From Flavobacterium sp. (lineage in GTDB: Bacteria; Bacteroidota; Bacteroidia; Flavobacteriales; Flavobacteriaceae): DNA of 64,000 bases. The stretch spans positions 1 to 64,000 of the forward strand of contig NZ_JAGIAV010000003.1 in the NCBI RefSeq assembly GCF_017744675.1, read 5' to 3'. Under the pieces are notes generated by a model. That model was not told the DNA's origin, did not search any database, and worked only from the letters and a program-made list of their open reading frames with translations. The number at the start of each line of letters is the position of its first letter. The first letter of the stretch is position 1. A program made the translations under genes and the position numbers. Below, piece by piece: positions 43,712 through 50,908 of the stretch.

Positions 43712-43814
43712 TTAATTTTTGGACAATTTTTAAAAGTGCCTTCTTTTTGGTTTCAGTTTCTTCTAAAAGCTGTTCCAAAGTCTTTACCATTTCTTTTTTT
43801 TCCTTTGCGTTCAT
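43677..43814 (-). CDS. Small Lys/Glu-rich coiled-coil protein (45 residues)
   Basis: A complete frame, ATG at 43814 and TGA at 43677: MNAKEKKEMVKTLEQLLE, ETETKKKALLKIVQKL, SKAAAKNQKPK. The heptad-like spacing of Leu/Ile/Val (TLEQLL, ALLKIVQKL) suggests one amphipathic helix or short coiled coil; there is no signal or membrane segment. It lies alone between the M4 protease and the TPR regulator, same strand. Its C-terminal codons form one arm of a 23-base inverted repeat. Function unknown. Confidence 0.55.
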   Translation of the reverse strand: MNAKEKKEMVKTLEQLLEETETKKKALLKIVQKLSKAAAKNQKPK

Positions 43815-43984
43815 CCAAACTTATTTTTTTGTAATAGTTTGGTAAATGTAGAACAGCCCTCTAATCGTCAATAAAAATGGACTATTGCAAAAACACTCAT
43901 CAGGAAAAAAAGCCTTCTAAAAAAACACTCATTTTATTTTAAAATAAAGATTATCAACAAATTAATCCAAAACTAATTTTAAAC

Positions 43985-45604
43985 TTAATCAGGCTTAAAG
44001 GAGTTTAAATAAGTAGATAGATTTACTTTCTCGTTGGTTAAATCGAACTTTTTTCGGAGTCTTGTTCGGGCATTTTCGATAGATTTGAATGATTGCCCTG
44101 TAATTTGAGATATCTCTTTTGTAGTTAAATCGAGATATAAAAGAGCACACAATCTTCTATCCTTTGGAGTCAGCAAAGGATAATCTTGTGACAGTTTATC
44201 AAAAAAAGATTTATGAACCTGCTCAAAGCTAATTTCAAATTCTTTCCATATATCGACATTGAGATTTTTTTCTAATCGTTTCAAAACAATATCAATAGCT
44301 TGCTGAAGTTCTTTATTGGGGGTTTTAAGTTTAATCTTTTTAAGATCAACTAAAATTTCATTGATATTGTCTGTTCGATGTATTTCAGACATGGCCTTAC
44401 CTATAAGCACCATGTTTTTAGCATCAAGATTTTGTTTGAGTTCTTGTTCTTTTCTTTTTAAAATCTCTTTTTCAAGCTGGTTGCTAATGTTTCGATTTCG
44501 GTATTTAATTAGCAGAATGGCTAAAATTAAAATGCCAATAACCAGTACCAAACCAATTACATATAATCTCGAACGCTTTTGCTCTTCTACTAGTTCCTTT
44601 ATTTGTGTACGAACTTTATAATCCTGTTCCAGCCTGATTCTTTCCAGATTTACAGCTTTTTGTTCGATATCTAAACTATCATTTATACTATTGTATTTCT
44701 GAAAATAACGAACTGCGCTTTTGTAATCTTGCTTATTGATATAGGCTTCAGACAAGATCTTATTAAGTTTTAAACCTGAAAAACTAAATATTTTATTTTT
44801 ATTTAATTCTAATGCTATTTGGGCATTTTGGATTACTGCATCAAAGTTTTTTTCTTTAAGGCTGTATTCTGCAAAAGATTCATATAAAAAAGCCTTTACT
44901 GCATTGTCGGTTGTTTTAGATACCAGAGAAAAAGCCTCGTCATAATATAAATGAGCTTTATTTTGATCTTTTTTCAAACCATAGACCTGCGCTAGATTGG
45001 TACAAACATAAATTTTTAGGTTATTGTCTTTTAGCTGTTTATTTAAAGCATAAGCTTCTTTGTAATAATATATTGAAGAGTCAAGATTTCTTTTTTGATA
45101 AATTGTTCCTATATTATTTAAAACCTTCACTAGTTTTATAGAATCTTTTTTGGCTCTTTGATAGCTCAGAACATTAAAAAAGTACTGTAAAGCCTTTTTC
45201 TTATCATTGCTTTGCGAATAAATAATAGCAAGATTATTTTCTAATTTTGAAATTTCATCTCCCTTTTTTTTATCCTTATAAATTTCATGAGCTTTAATAT
45301 AGTACTGCAAAGCAATGTCCAAAACATCTTTTGAACTGTACATTTTTCCCGCAGTAACATAAATAGAAGCTAAAGTAAAATCAGGCTCTTTTGTTTTTTT
45401 GGCCTCATATTCGGCAAGCTCAATATATTTTATGGCACTGTTCCAATCTGAATCTTTCAATTCCAAAGCCCTTTTGCGGTATATTTCGACTTTTTTATCG
45501 GAATCGTTAGTTTCAATTAAATTATGAATCGGTTCTTTTGAAAAGGATTGAAAAAAAAATGGAAGAACAAATAGCAGAGAAAATTTTACAAATCTTATAT
45601 TCAT
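43985..45604 (-). CDS. TPR-containing membrane HTH transcriptional regulator
   Basis: 539 residues. A signal/anchor (about 6-18), about six tetratricopeptide repeats (about 35-320; ALQYYIKAHEIYKD, KKALQYFFNVLSYQRAK, KAHLYYDEAF), a membrane helix (about 349-366), a coiled coil of KEKEILKRKEQEL type, and a C-terminal LuxR/GerE-like HTH with PKDRRLCALLYLDLTTKEIS and FKSIENARTRLRKKF. This Bacteroidota architecture senses in the periplasm through TPRs and regulates transcription from the membrane. The target is unknown; the M4 protease gene downstream and the stressosome operon next door are possible. Confidence 0.85.
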   Translation of the reverse strand: MNIRFVKFSLLFVLPFFFQSFSKEPIHNLIETNDSDKKVEIYRKRALELKDSDWNSAIKYIELAEYEAKKTKEPDFTLASIYVTAGKMYSSKDVLDIALQYYIKAHEIYKDKKKGDEISKLENNLAIIYSQSNDKKKALQYFFNVLSYQRAKKDSIKLVKVLNNIGTIYQKRNLDSSIYYYKEAYALNKQLKDNNLKIYVCTNLAQVYGLKKDQNKAHLYYDEAFSLVSKTTDNAVKAFLYESFAEYSLKEKNFDAVIQNAQIALELNKNKIFSFSGLKLNKILSEAYINKQDYKSAVRYFQKYNSINDSLDIEQKAVNLERIRLEQDYKVRTQIKELVEEQKRSRLYVIGLVLVIGILILAILLIKYRNRNISNQLEKEILKRKEQELKQNLDAKNMVLIGKAMSEIHRTDNINEILVDLKKIKLKTPNKELQQAIDIVLKRLEKNLNVDIWKEFEISFEQVHKSFFDKLSQDYPLLTPKDRRLCALLYLDLTTKEISQITGQSFKSIENARTRLRKKFDLTNEKVNLSTYLNSFKPD

Positions 45605-45840
45605 TTTGTTAAATAATTACGATGTCTAAATAATTAAATTTAATATTACAAATATTTTAAAAAACACAAGATAAAACTTTCAAATTTTAAATTTAATGTT
45701 TTATTTACATAATTATTTTTCTTATCAAAAATTTAAGTAACTGTGAATAAAAGCTCAGAAAGAGAACATTATAAAAGAAAAAATAACTTTTATTAATAAT
45801 TTTCAATTTAATAATTTCTTTCTTATACAATTTAAAGTTA

Positions 45841-45848
45841 TATATTTG
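45841..45848 (+). promoter_or_regulatory. Predicted -7 element of the stressosome operon
   Basis: TATATTTG, a full -7 match about 35 bases before the rsbR-like start; no clear TTG at -33. The rest of the 278-base divergent gap (45605-45882) is very AT-rich and shows nothing else. Confidence 0.45.
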
Positions 45849-45882
45849 AGAGAGAAAATTCCAATTTTAAAGCAAAAAGCAA

Positions 45883-46713
45883 ATGCAAAACAACGTACTA
45901 GGTGTCTTAAAAGAGCACGAAAACAAATTATTAACGATATGGTCTCAAATTCTTTTGAGTAATGGATCTGAGGATGGAGCGATGGAAGAAGAAGAGTCTA
46001 AAGAATTTGCTTCTCTCTTTTTAAATGCATTGGCCAAATCTGAAGACTCTAAAGAGTTTGAAAAAGTTGAGGATCTTATTGTAGGAATCGCTTCTTCTAG
46101 AGGAAAACGAGGTTTCTCACCGAGAGAAAATGGGCAATATTTGCTTTCGTTTAAAGAAGCTGCCTCTCAAATTCTTTCTGAATTAATTAAAGAGCCTGCC
46201 GTATTGTATGATGCCAATCTAAAATTGAACGCAATCTTAGACAATATGATGATCATGACTTTTGAAGCTTTTATGAAAGGAAGAGAAGATGTGATTTCTA
46301 GACAAATAGATGAGATTAGTGAAATTTCTACTCCTGTAATTACAGTTTGGGACGGTATCGTTGCTTTGCCTATTATTGGAACTTTAGACAGCTCAAGAAC
46401 ACAAACTGTAATGGAAAGCCTTCTACAACAAATCGTTGACACGGGAAGTTCTATTGCTATTTTGGATATTTCGGGCGTTCCTGCTGTAGATTCTTTGGTT
46501 GCACAACACCTTATTAAAACGGTAAGCGCAACTCGTTTAATGGGAGCTGAGTGTATTATTAGCGGTATTCGCCCAGAAATTGCACAAACTGTAGTGCACT
46601 TAGGAATTGACCTTAGCGGAATTACTACCAAAGCATCATTGGCAAGTGCCTTACAGACAGCTTTCGAAATGCTTCAATTAACTGTTGTGAAAAGAAAGAG
46701 AATTGTAGAATAA
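45883..46713 (+). CDS. rsbR: RsbR-like stressosome scaffold protein (STAS domain)
   Basis: 276 residues. The N-terminal part (about 1-145) is a helical RsbR_N-like (globin-related) sensor; the C-terminal STAS domain (about 152-270) has LDISGVPAVDSLVAQHL and SGIRPEIAQTVVHLGIDLS, very close to Bacillus RsbR. Ser204 (in AVDS) and Ser170 (in GTLDS) align by position with the two phospho-threonines of B. subtilis RsbR (T205 and T171), Ser replacing Thr. With RsbS it should build the stressosome shell that holds RsbT. It is the first gene of a five-gene operon. Confidence 0.9.
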   Translation: MQNNVLGVLKEHENKLLTIWSQILLSNGSEDGAMEEEESKEFASLFLNALAKSEDSKEFEKVEDLIVGIASSRGKRGFSPRENGQYLLSFKEAASQILSELIKEPAVLYDANLKLNAILDNMMIMTFEAFMKGREDVISRQIDEISEISTPVITVWDGIVALPIIGTLDSSRTQTVMESLLQQIVDTGSSIAILDISGVPAVDSLVAQHLIKTVSATRLMGAECIISGIRPEIAQTVVHLGIDLSGITTKASLASALQTAFEMLQLTVVKRKRIVE

Positions 46714-46729
46714 AGAATTTAAGATTTAT

Positions 46730-47128
46730 ATGGAAAGAATTCCTATACTAAAAATGGGAGATTTTCTGCTTGTTACCATACAAGTAGATTTGTATGATCA
46801 GCTGGCAGAAAATCTTGAATCAGATTTAATAAATACCATTAGTAAACATAGTTCAAAAGGTGTGCTAATCGATATTTCGGCAGTTTCTATTATTGATTCT
46901 TTTATGGGAAGAATTCTTGGAAATATTGCTGTGATGTCAAAAATATTAGATGCACAGACCGTTGTAGTAGGAATGCAGCCTGCAGTTGCTATTACGTTAG
47001 TAGAACTTGGATTATCTTTAAATGGAGTTATAAGTGCCTTAAACGTAGAAAGAGGCATGGATTTACTTCGCTCAAAAATGCACATAAGCGATAACGAAGA
47101 GCTGGAGTATGACGACGATAACGAATAG
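46730..47128 (+). CDS. rsbS: RsbS-like stressosome STAS protein
   Basis: 132 residues, a single STAS domain starting RIPILKMGDFLLVTIQVDL. The phospho-acceptor context IDISAVSIIDSFMGR puts Ser57 where B. subtilis RsbS has Ser59. A short acidic tail (NEELEYDDDNE) is an addition. In the stressosome, unphosphorylated RsbS holds RsbT; phosphorylation by RsbT releases it. It starts 16 bases after rsbR and overlaps rsbT by 20 bases. Confidence 0.9.
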   Translation: MERIPILKMGDFLLVTIQVDLYDQLAENLESDLINTISKHSSKGVLIDISAVSIIDSFMGRILGNIAVMSKILDAQTVVVGMQPAVAITLVELGLSLNGVISALNVERGMDLLRSKMHISDNEELEYDDDNE

Positions 47129-47525
47129 TAAAGAAGAAGCCCTCATCTTAAAAGAGCAGGATGTTGTACCGCTGCGTAATCGTGTAAAGGAATATGGCGT
47201 AAAGATTGGAATGAGCATTTTAAATCAGACCAAACTTATAACGGCTACAAGCGAACTTGTGCGTAATCTTTTGAAATATGGCGGCGGCGGTAAAGTCATT
47301 ATTGAATCTGTTAGCAACGGACGAGAGAATGGCGTAAGAGTCACTTTTATTGATAATGGCCCCGGAATAGCCGATATATCACTGGCAATGAAAGATGGAT
47401 ACAGTACAGGAAAAAGTCTCGGATTGGGGTTGCCAGGAACAAAAAGACTTGTCAATGAATTTGACATTAAATCAGAACTAGGAAACGGAACCACCGTTAC
47501 TATAACAAAATGGAAAAATGGATAA
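47109..47525 (+). CDS. rsbT: RsbT-like switch kinase
   Basis: 138 residues, a GHKL ATPase of the anti-sigma-factor kinase class. The N-box is SELVRNLLKYGGGG (Asn53), FIDNGPGI has Asp82, and GLGLPGTKRL forms the ATP lid. RsbT phosphorylates RsbR and RsbS and then leaves the stressosome to activate a partner. In Bacillus that partner is RsbU; here no RsbU is encoded and the next genes are an RsbT-PP2C fusion and a histidine kinase. It overlaps rsbS by 20 and the next gene by 8 bases. Confidence 0.92.
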   Translation: MTTITNSKEEALILKEQDVVPLRNRVKEYGVKIGMSILNQTKLITATSELVRNLLKYGGGGKVIIESVSNGRENGVRVTFIDNGPGIADISLAMKDGYSTGKSLGLGLPGTKRLVNEFDIKSELGNGTTVTITKWKNG

Positions 47526-48531
47526 TACGTTTTCCACTTATAAAATAGATGACAGAAGTCTCATTGCTTTTATAAAAAGAGAAATACACAATCTTGCCCT
47601 TCAATTGGGCTTTACCCCACATAGAGCTGCCGAAACAGATATTATTGTAGCAGAACTGACCTCAAACTTAATGAAATTTGCAAATGGTGGCGAACTGCTT
47701 TACCGCGCACATCTGAATGGAGAGTACAATGAAATCGAAATCTACTGTCTAGACAAAGGTGTAGGTTTTGATAATGTTGCCAAAATTATGAATGATGGCT
47801 ATTCGTCTACTAACACTCTTGGCCACGGTTTAGGCTCGATCAAAAGATTGAGCAACGAGTTTCAGATTTATTCCATGAAAAATTGGGGGTGCGTACAGTA
47901 TGTAAAAATCTGCGAAAAACCCGACCTCATTATTCCTCAAACAAAAAATGGTTTAAATTATGCAACTATAGCTGTCAATTATCCAGGTGAAAAACTTTGC
48001 GGAGATGGGTATTATATAAAACAAAACAGCAAAGGTTTTCAGATATTTGTAGGCGACGGATTAGGGCATGGGGAAAGTGCCAATGAAGCAGTCGAAGCCG
48101 CAATTAAGGCTTTTAGACAAACTGTAGATGAAGATCCAACAGCTATTTTAAGAGACATACATTTAAAAGTAAAAAAAACCAGAGGATTGGTTGCTACAAT
48201 AGCCTCAGTAGATTATAAGTCAAATGTGTGGAATATTTGTGGTATAGGCAATATTAACACCCGTATTTATAACGGATTAGAAAACAAAACCTATACTCCT
48301 TATAATGGAATTATTGGGCATAATATTCCGCGTACTTTGAATAATACAATTGTGCCTTATAAAAAGCATCAGATTGTTGTTATGCACAGTGATGGTTTGC
48401 GAACGAGATGGAATTTAAATGAACTAACTTCTATTTTTAAGCAAAGTCCTGGCATAATAGCATCGGCACTTTTTAAGGAAAACATTAGAGGGACTGATGA
48501 TGCAACAATTTTGGTTGGTAAAATAAATTGA
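47518..48531 (+). CDS. RsbT-like ATPase fused to a PP2C/SpoIIE phosphatase (RsbX-like)
   Basis: 337 residues. Residues 1-135 are a GHKL domain related to RsbT (N-box AELTSNLMKFANGG with Asn50; CLDKGVGF with Asp79; LGHGLGSIKR). Residues 145-337 are a PP2C-type phosphatase with CGDGYY (Asp163), GDGLGHG (Asp180), MHSDGL and GTDDATILV as metal-binding motifs. It should dephosphorylate RsbR/RsbS, like RsbX in Bacillus, to reset the stressosome. The fused ATPase domain may also act as a kinase or docking module. The ORF ends at TGA that partly overlaps an alternative start of the next gene. Confidence 0.88.
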   Translation: MDNTFSTYKIDDRSLIAFIKREIHNLALQLGFTPHRAAETDIIVAELTSNLMKFANGGELLYRAHLNGEYNEIEIYCLDKGVGFDNVAKIMNDGYSSTNTLGHGLGSIKRLSNEFQIYSMKNWGCVQYVKICEKPDLIIPQTKNGLNYATIAVNYPGEKLCGDGYYIKQNSKGFQIFVGDGLGHGESANEAVEAAIKAFRQTVDEDPTAILRDIHLKVKKTRGLVATIASVDYKSNVWNICGIGNINTRIYNGLENKTYTPYNGIIGHNIPRTLNNTIVPYKKHQIVVMHSDGLRTRWNLNELTSIFKQSPGIIASALFKENIRGTDDATILVGKIN

Positions 48532-48533
48532 AA

Positions 48534-50174
48534 ATGATAAAAGAGATCATACAAATAAATCTAGACAACGAAATGGACCTTATATTGGCTCATAAACGTT
48601 GTATGAAAATTGCAGAAATGTGCGGTATGGCCTCTTCATTTCAAACCCGATTTTCGACTGCTGTATCTGAGGTTGCCCGATCTGCCATTGCAAAAGGAAC
48701 AAACTCTTTATTGGTCTTAGGTTTAAATATTATAAAAGCGACTCAAAAAGAAATTATTGCTATCATTACAGACGATGCAGATCTGAAAAGCAACAGTCCT
48801 GAAGCTTTTATCTATGCTTCTAAAATCTCAGGAAACATACAATACGATTATTCAAACAATCAATCGACAACAAAAATCAGTCAGCCTATTGCGGCTCCAG
48901 GCCTTTTATCTGAAACGAAGATAAAAAGCATTATAGATTATTTTAAATTTGAGCCACCTTTATCTCCGTATGATGAGATTAGGAAAAAAAATATTGAATT
49001 AATTGCCCTTTCTGAGAAACTGGCTGAAAGTGAAAACAAATACAAACAATTAGCCAATACGATTCCGATTTTAATTTGTGTTTTAAATGAACGCAATAAT
49101 GTCTTATTGGTTAACGAATCTCTAGAAAATTATCTAGAACTGCCTTTACTTACTTTTGATCGTAAAACTTTAATCAATTTTATACATCCTCAAGATATTG
49201 ATGCCATTTTAGAAGGCTGGAACAAAGCCAAACAAAACCGCTCTGATTTTCTGGGAGAAACTAGAATTAAGAGTGGCTCAAACTATATTTGGCACCTAGT
49301 TTCTATTGTTCCAAATAAGGCTGAAGATGGAAGCTTCAACAGCTGGCTAGTTTACTTTGTAGACATCAACGCGCAGAAAATGATGGTGGAGACATTAAAA
49401 GACAATACCGAATTAAAATTAATTCAAGGTGAGCTAGAAAGTGCCAACTCTAAACTGCGTTTTAAAAACAAAGAACTGGAACAATTTGCCTATATTGCCA
49501 GTCATGACCTTCAAGAACCACTTAGAAAAATCATGATTATGCTTTCTCGTGCGGGAGAACATTTAAGTGAAGATCAGAAGAAAAAATATTATTTTGACCG
49601 AATTACACTCGCAGCAGGAAGATTGTCCAATTTAATTACCGATGTCCTTAATTACTCCAGAATTGACAATCAGGAGCAATATTCTAAAGAGGTTGACCTT
49701 AATCAAATCCTGATCGATGTTCTAGGAGATTTAAGTCTCGTTATTGAAGAAAAAAATGCCATAATTAATATAAATCCGCTTCCGAAAGTTTTAGGTCTCG
49801 ATACACAGCTTCGTCAGCTATTCTATAATTTAATCAACAATTCGCTTAAATTTAATACAGCAGAACCTTGTGTAACGGTCTCTTATCAAGATATACCTAA
49901 CGACGAAAACTTGCCAGTAGGTGCTGAAAATTACGAGGCTATTACAATTTCGGACAACGGAATTGGAATGGACAGCCAATATTCAAATAGAATTTTTGAC
50001 ATGTTTCAGCGTCTCCATGAAAGAGATCAATATGGAGGAAATGGCATTGGATTGGCACTCTGCAGACGCATTATTGAAAATCACAACGGAATAATACATT
50101 TTAGCAGTAAACCAGGCGAAGGCACTACTTTCTGGATTTATCTTCCTAAAAAAACAATTCCTGTTCTTTTATGA
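48534..50174 (+). CDS. PAS histidine kinase with degenerate RsbT-like N-terminus
   Basis: 546 residues from the ATG; a TTG two codons earlier is an alternative. Residues 1-120 resemble RsbT: TRFSTAVSEVARSAIAKG aligns with TKLITATSELVRNLLKYG of RsbT, but the N-box Asn is Ser and no DxGxG follows, so ATP binding is probably lost. A PAS domain (about 165-285), a coiled coil, HisKA with His324 in ASHDLQEPLRK, and HATPase_c with NLINNSLKF and GGNGIGLALCRR follow. No membrane helix: a cytosolic kinase. It is probably the output of the stressosome. Its 3' end overlaps the convergent hxlR-type gene by six bases. Confidence 0.85.
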   Translation: MIKEIIQINLDNEMDLILAHKRCMKIAEMCGMASSFQTRFSTAVSEVARSAIAKGTNSLLVLGLNIIKATQKEIIAIITDDADLKSNSPEAFIYASKISGNIQYDYSNNQSTTKISQPIAAPGLLSETKIKSIIDYFKFEPPLSPYDEIRKKNIELIALSEKLAESENKYKQLANTIPILICVLNERNNVLLVNESLENYLELPLLTFDRKTLINFIHPQDIDAILEGWNKAKQNRSDFLGETRIKSGSNYIWHLVSIVPNKAEDGSFNSWLVYFVDINAQKMMVETLKDNTELKLIQGELESANSKLRFKNKELEQFAYIASHDLQEPLRKIMIMLSRAGEHLSEDQKKKYYFDRITLAAGRLSNLITDVLNYSRIDNQEQYSKEVDLNQILIDVLGDLSLVIEEKNAIININPLPKVLGLDTQLRQLFYNLINNSLKFNTAEPCVTVSYQDIPNDENLPVGAENYEAITISDNGIGMDSQYSNRIFDMFQRLHERDQYGGNGIGLALCRRIIENHNGIIHFSSKPGEGTTFWIYLPKKTIPVLL

Positions 50175-50462
50175 CAATCCTTCCAATTGCAGGAAAACAG
50201 GAATTAAAGCCTTTCCCTTTTCTGTCAAATTGTATTCGATATGTAAAGGTTTCAATTTAATTGTCACTTTTTCCAAAAGACCTTCTTCTTCTAACTCTTT
50301 CAAGGCTGTAGCCAAAGATTGCTTGTTTGAGCCCTGAATTTGACGTAATAAGTTATTAAAACGCAAAGGCGATTCGGTAGCTAATCGAAAAATTTCTGCC
50401 TTCCATTTACCAGATAGCATTTTTAAAAGTCTTTGTGCTGGGCAAGTTTCTGTTTCTTCCAT
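50169..50462 (-). CDS. HxlR family winged-helix regulator
   Basis: 97 residues, a single HxlR-type winged helix: ETCPAQRLLKMLSGKWKAEIFRL at the N-terminus, the recognition helix around NKQSLATALKELEEEGLLEK and the wing IEYNLTEKGKAL. Cys7 sits in the CPAQ motif where several HxlR/YodB proteins carry a redox-sensing Cys. It usually represses a divergent gene; here the divergent gene at 50554 is a small membrane protein, and GTCAA-A6-TTGAC at 50478 is a candidate operator. Confidence 0.9.
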   Translation of the reverse strand: MEETETCPAQRLLKMLSGKWKAEIFRLATESPLRFNNLLRQIQGSNKQSLATALKELEEEGLLEKVTIKLKPLHIEYNLTEKGKALIPVFLQLEGLS

Positions 50463-50477
50463 AATTATTGCAGAGTA

Positions 50478-50493
50478 GTCAAAAAAAATTGAC
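50478..50493. promoter_or_regulatory. Candidate HxlR operator
   Basis: GTCAA and TTGAC separated by six A, an exact inverted repeat 16 bases upstream of the hxlR-type start and in the shared divergent region. Confidence 0.35.
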
Positions 50494-50553
50494 CTATTGT
50501 TTTGGAATGTTTTTTAATTAAAATTTGTTGTAATTCTAAAGTAAAAATATAAA

Positions 50554-50802
50554 ATGAAAGCAAAGAAACCAAGCGAAATGAGCATTCAAGAACTGTTAAA
50601 AACACAGAAAACAATTCAGGCTACCATTAAGATCTTGATTCTAGTTGCCATTTTGCTCCTTATCATTATTGCATTCCTATTCTTAAAAAAAGGTTTTTTC
50701 TCTCTAATGATATTTCCTTTCTCTCTAGCATCTGTTGTTATTACCAATTCCAATTCACTAAAAGAAATTAAGCACGAAATTTCATCCCGAAATCTGGATT
50801 AA
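50554..50802 (+). CDS. Small two-helix membrane protein of unknown function
   Basis: 82 residues. A short cytosolic head (MKAKKPSEMSIQELLKTQKT) precedes two hydrophobic helices (about 25-45 and 48-65) and a charged tail (SLKEIKHEISSRNLD). No cysteines and no recognised domain; related small flavobacterial membrane proteins exist to my recollection. It is divergent from the HxlR-type gene and may be its target. Confidence 0.65.
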   Translation: MKAKKPSEMSIQELLKTQKTIQATIKILILVAILLLIIIAFLFLKKGFFSLMIFPFSLASVVITNSNSLKEIKHEISSRNLD

Positions 50803-50875
50803 AATTTTCGAATAAAATGGCCTTCATTTTTTATAAAATTAATTTTTCTTAACGGTAAAGTCCTTTAAAAAAAAT

Positions 50876-50883
50876 TAAATTTG
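50876..50883 (+). promoter_or_regulatory. Predicted -7 element of the mechanosensitive channel gene
   Basis: TAAATTTG, a full -7 match 26 bases before the start codon. A weak GGGCT/AGCCC hairpin lies in the short leader. Confidence 0.4.
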
Positions 50884-50908
50884 GGCTCCTTTAATAAGCC
50901 CTTAAATT

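Noticed and set aside
46167..46631. 154-residue minus-strand frame inside rsbR
   Set aside because: Antisense shadow of a strongly conserved STAS domain gene; no start context or family match.
45883..48531. Sigma-B regulon operon
   Set aside because: No sigma-B, RsbV, RsbW or RsbU homologue is in the window; only the stressosome part is shared.
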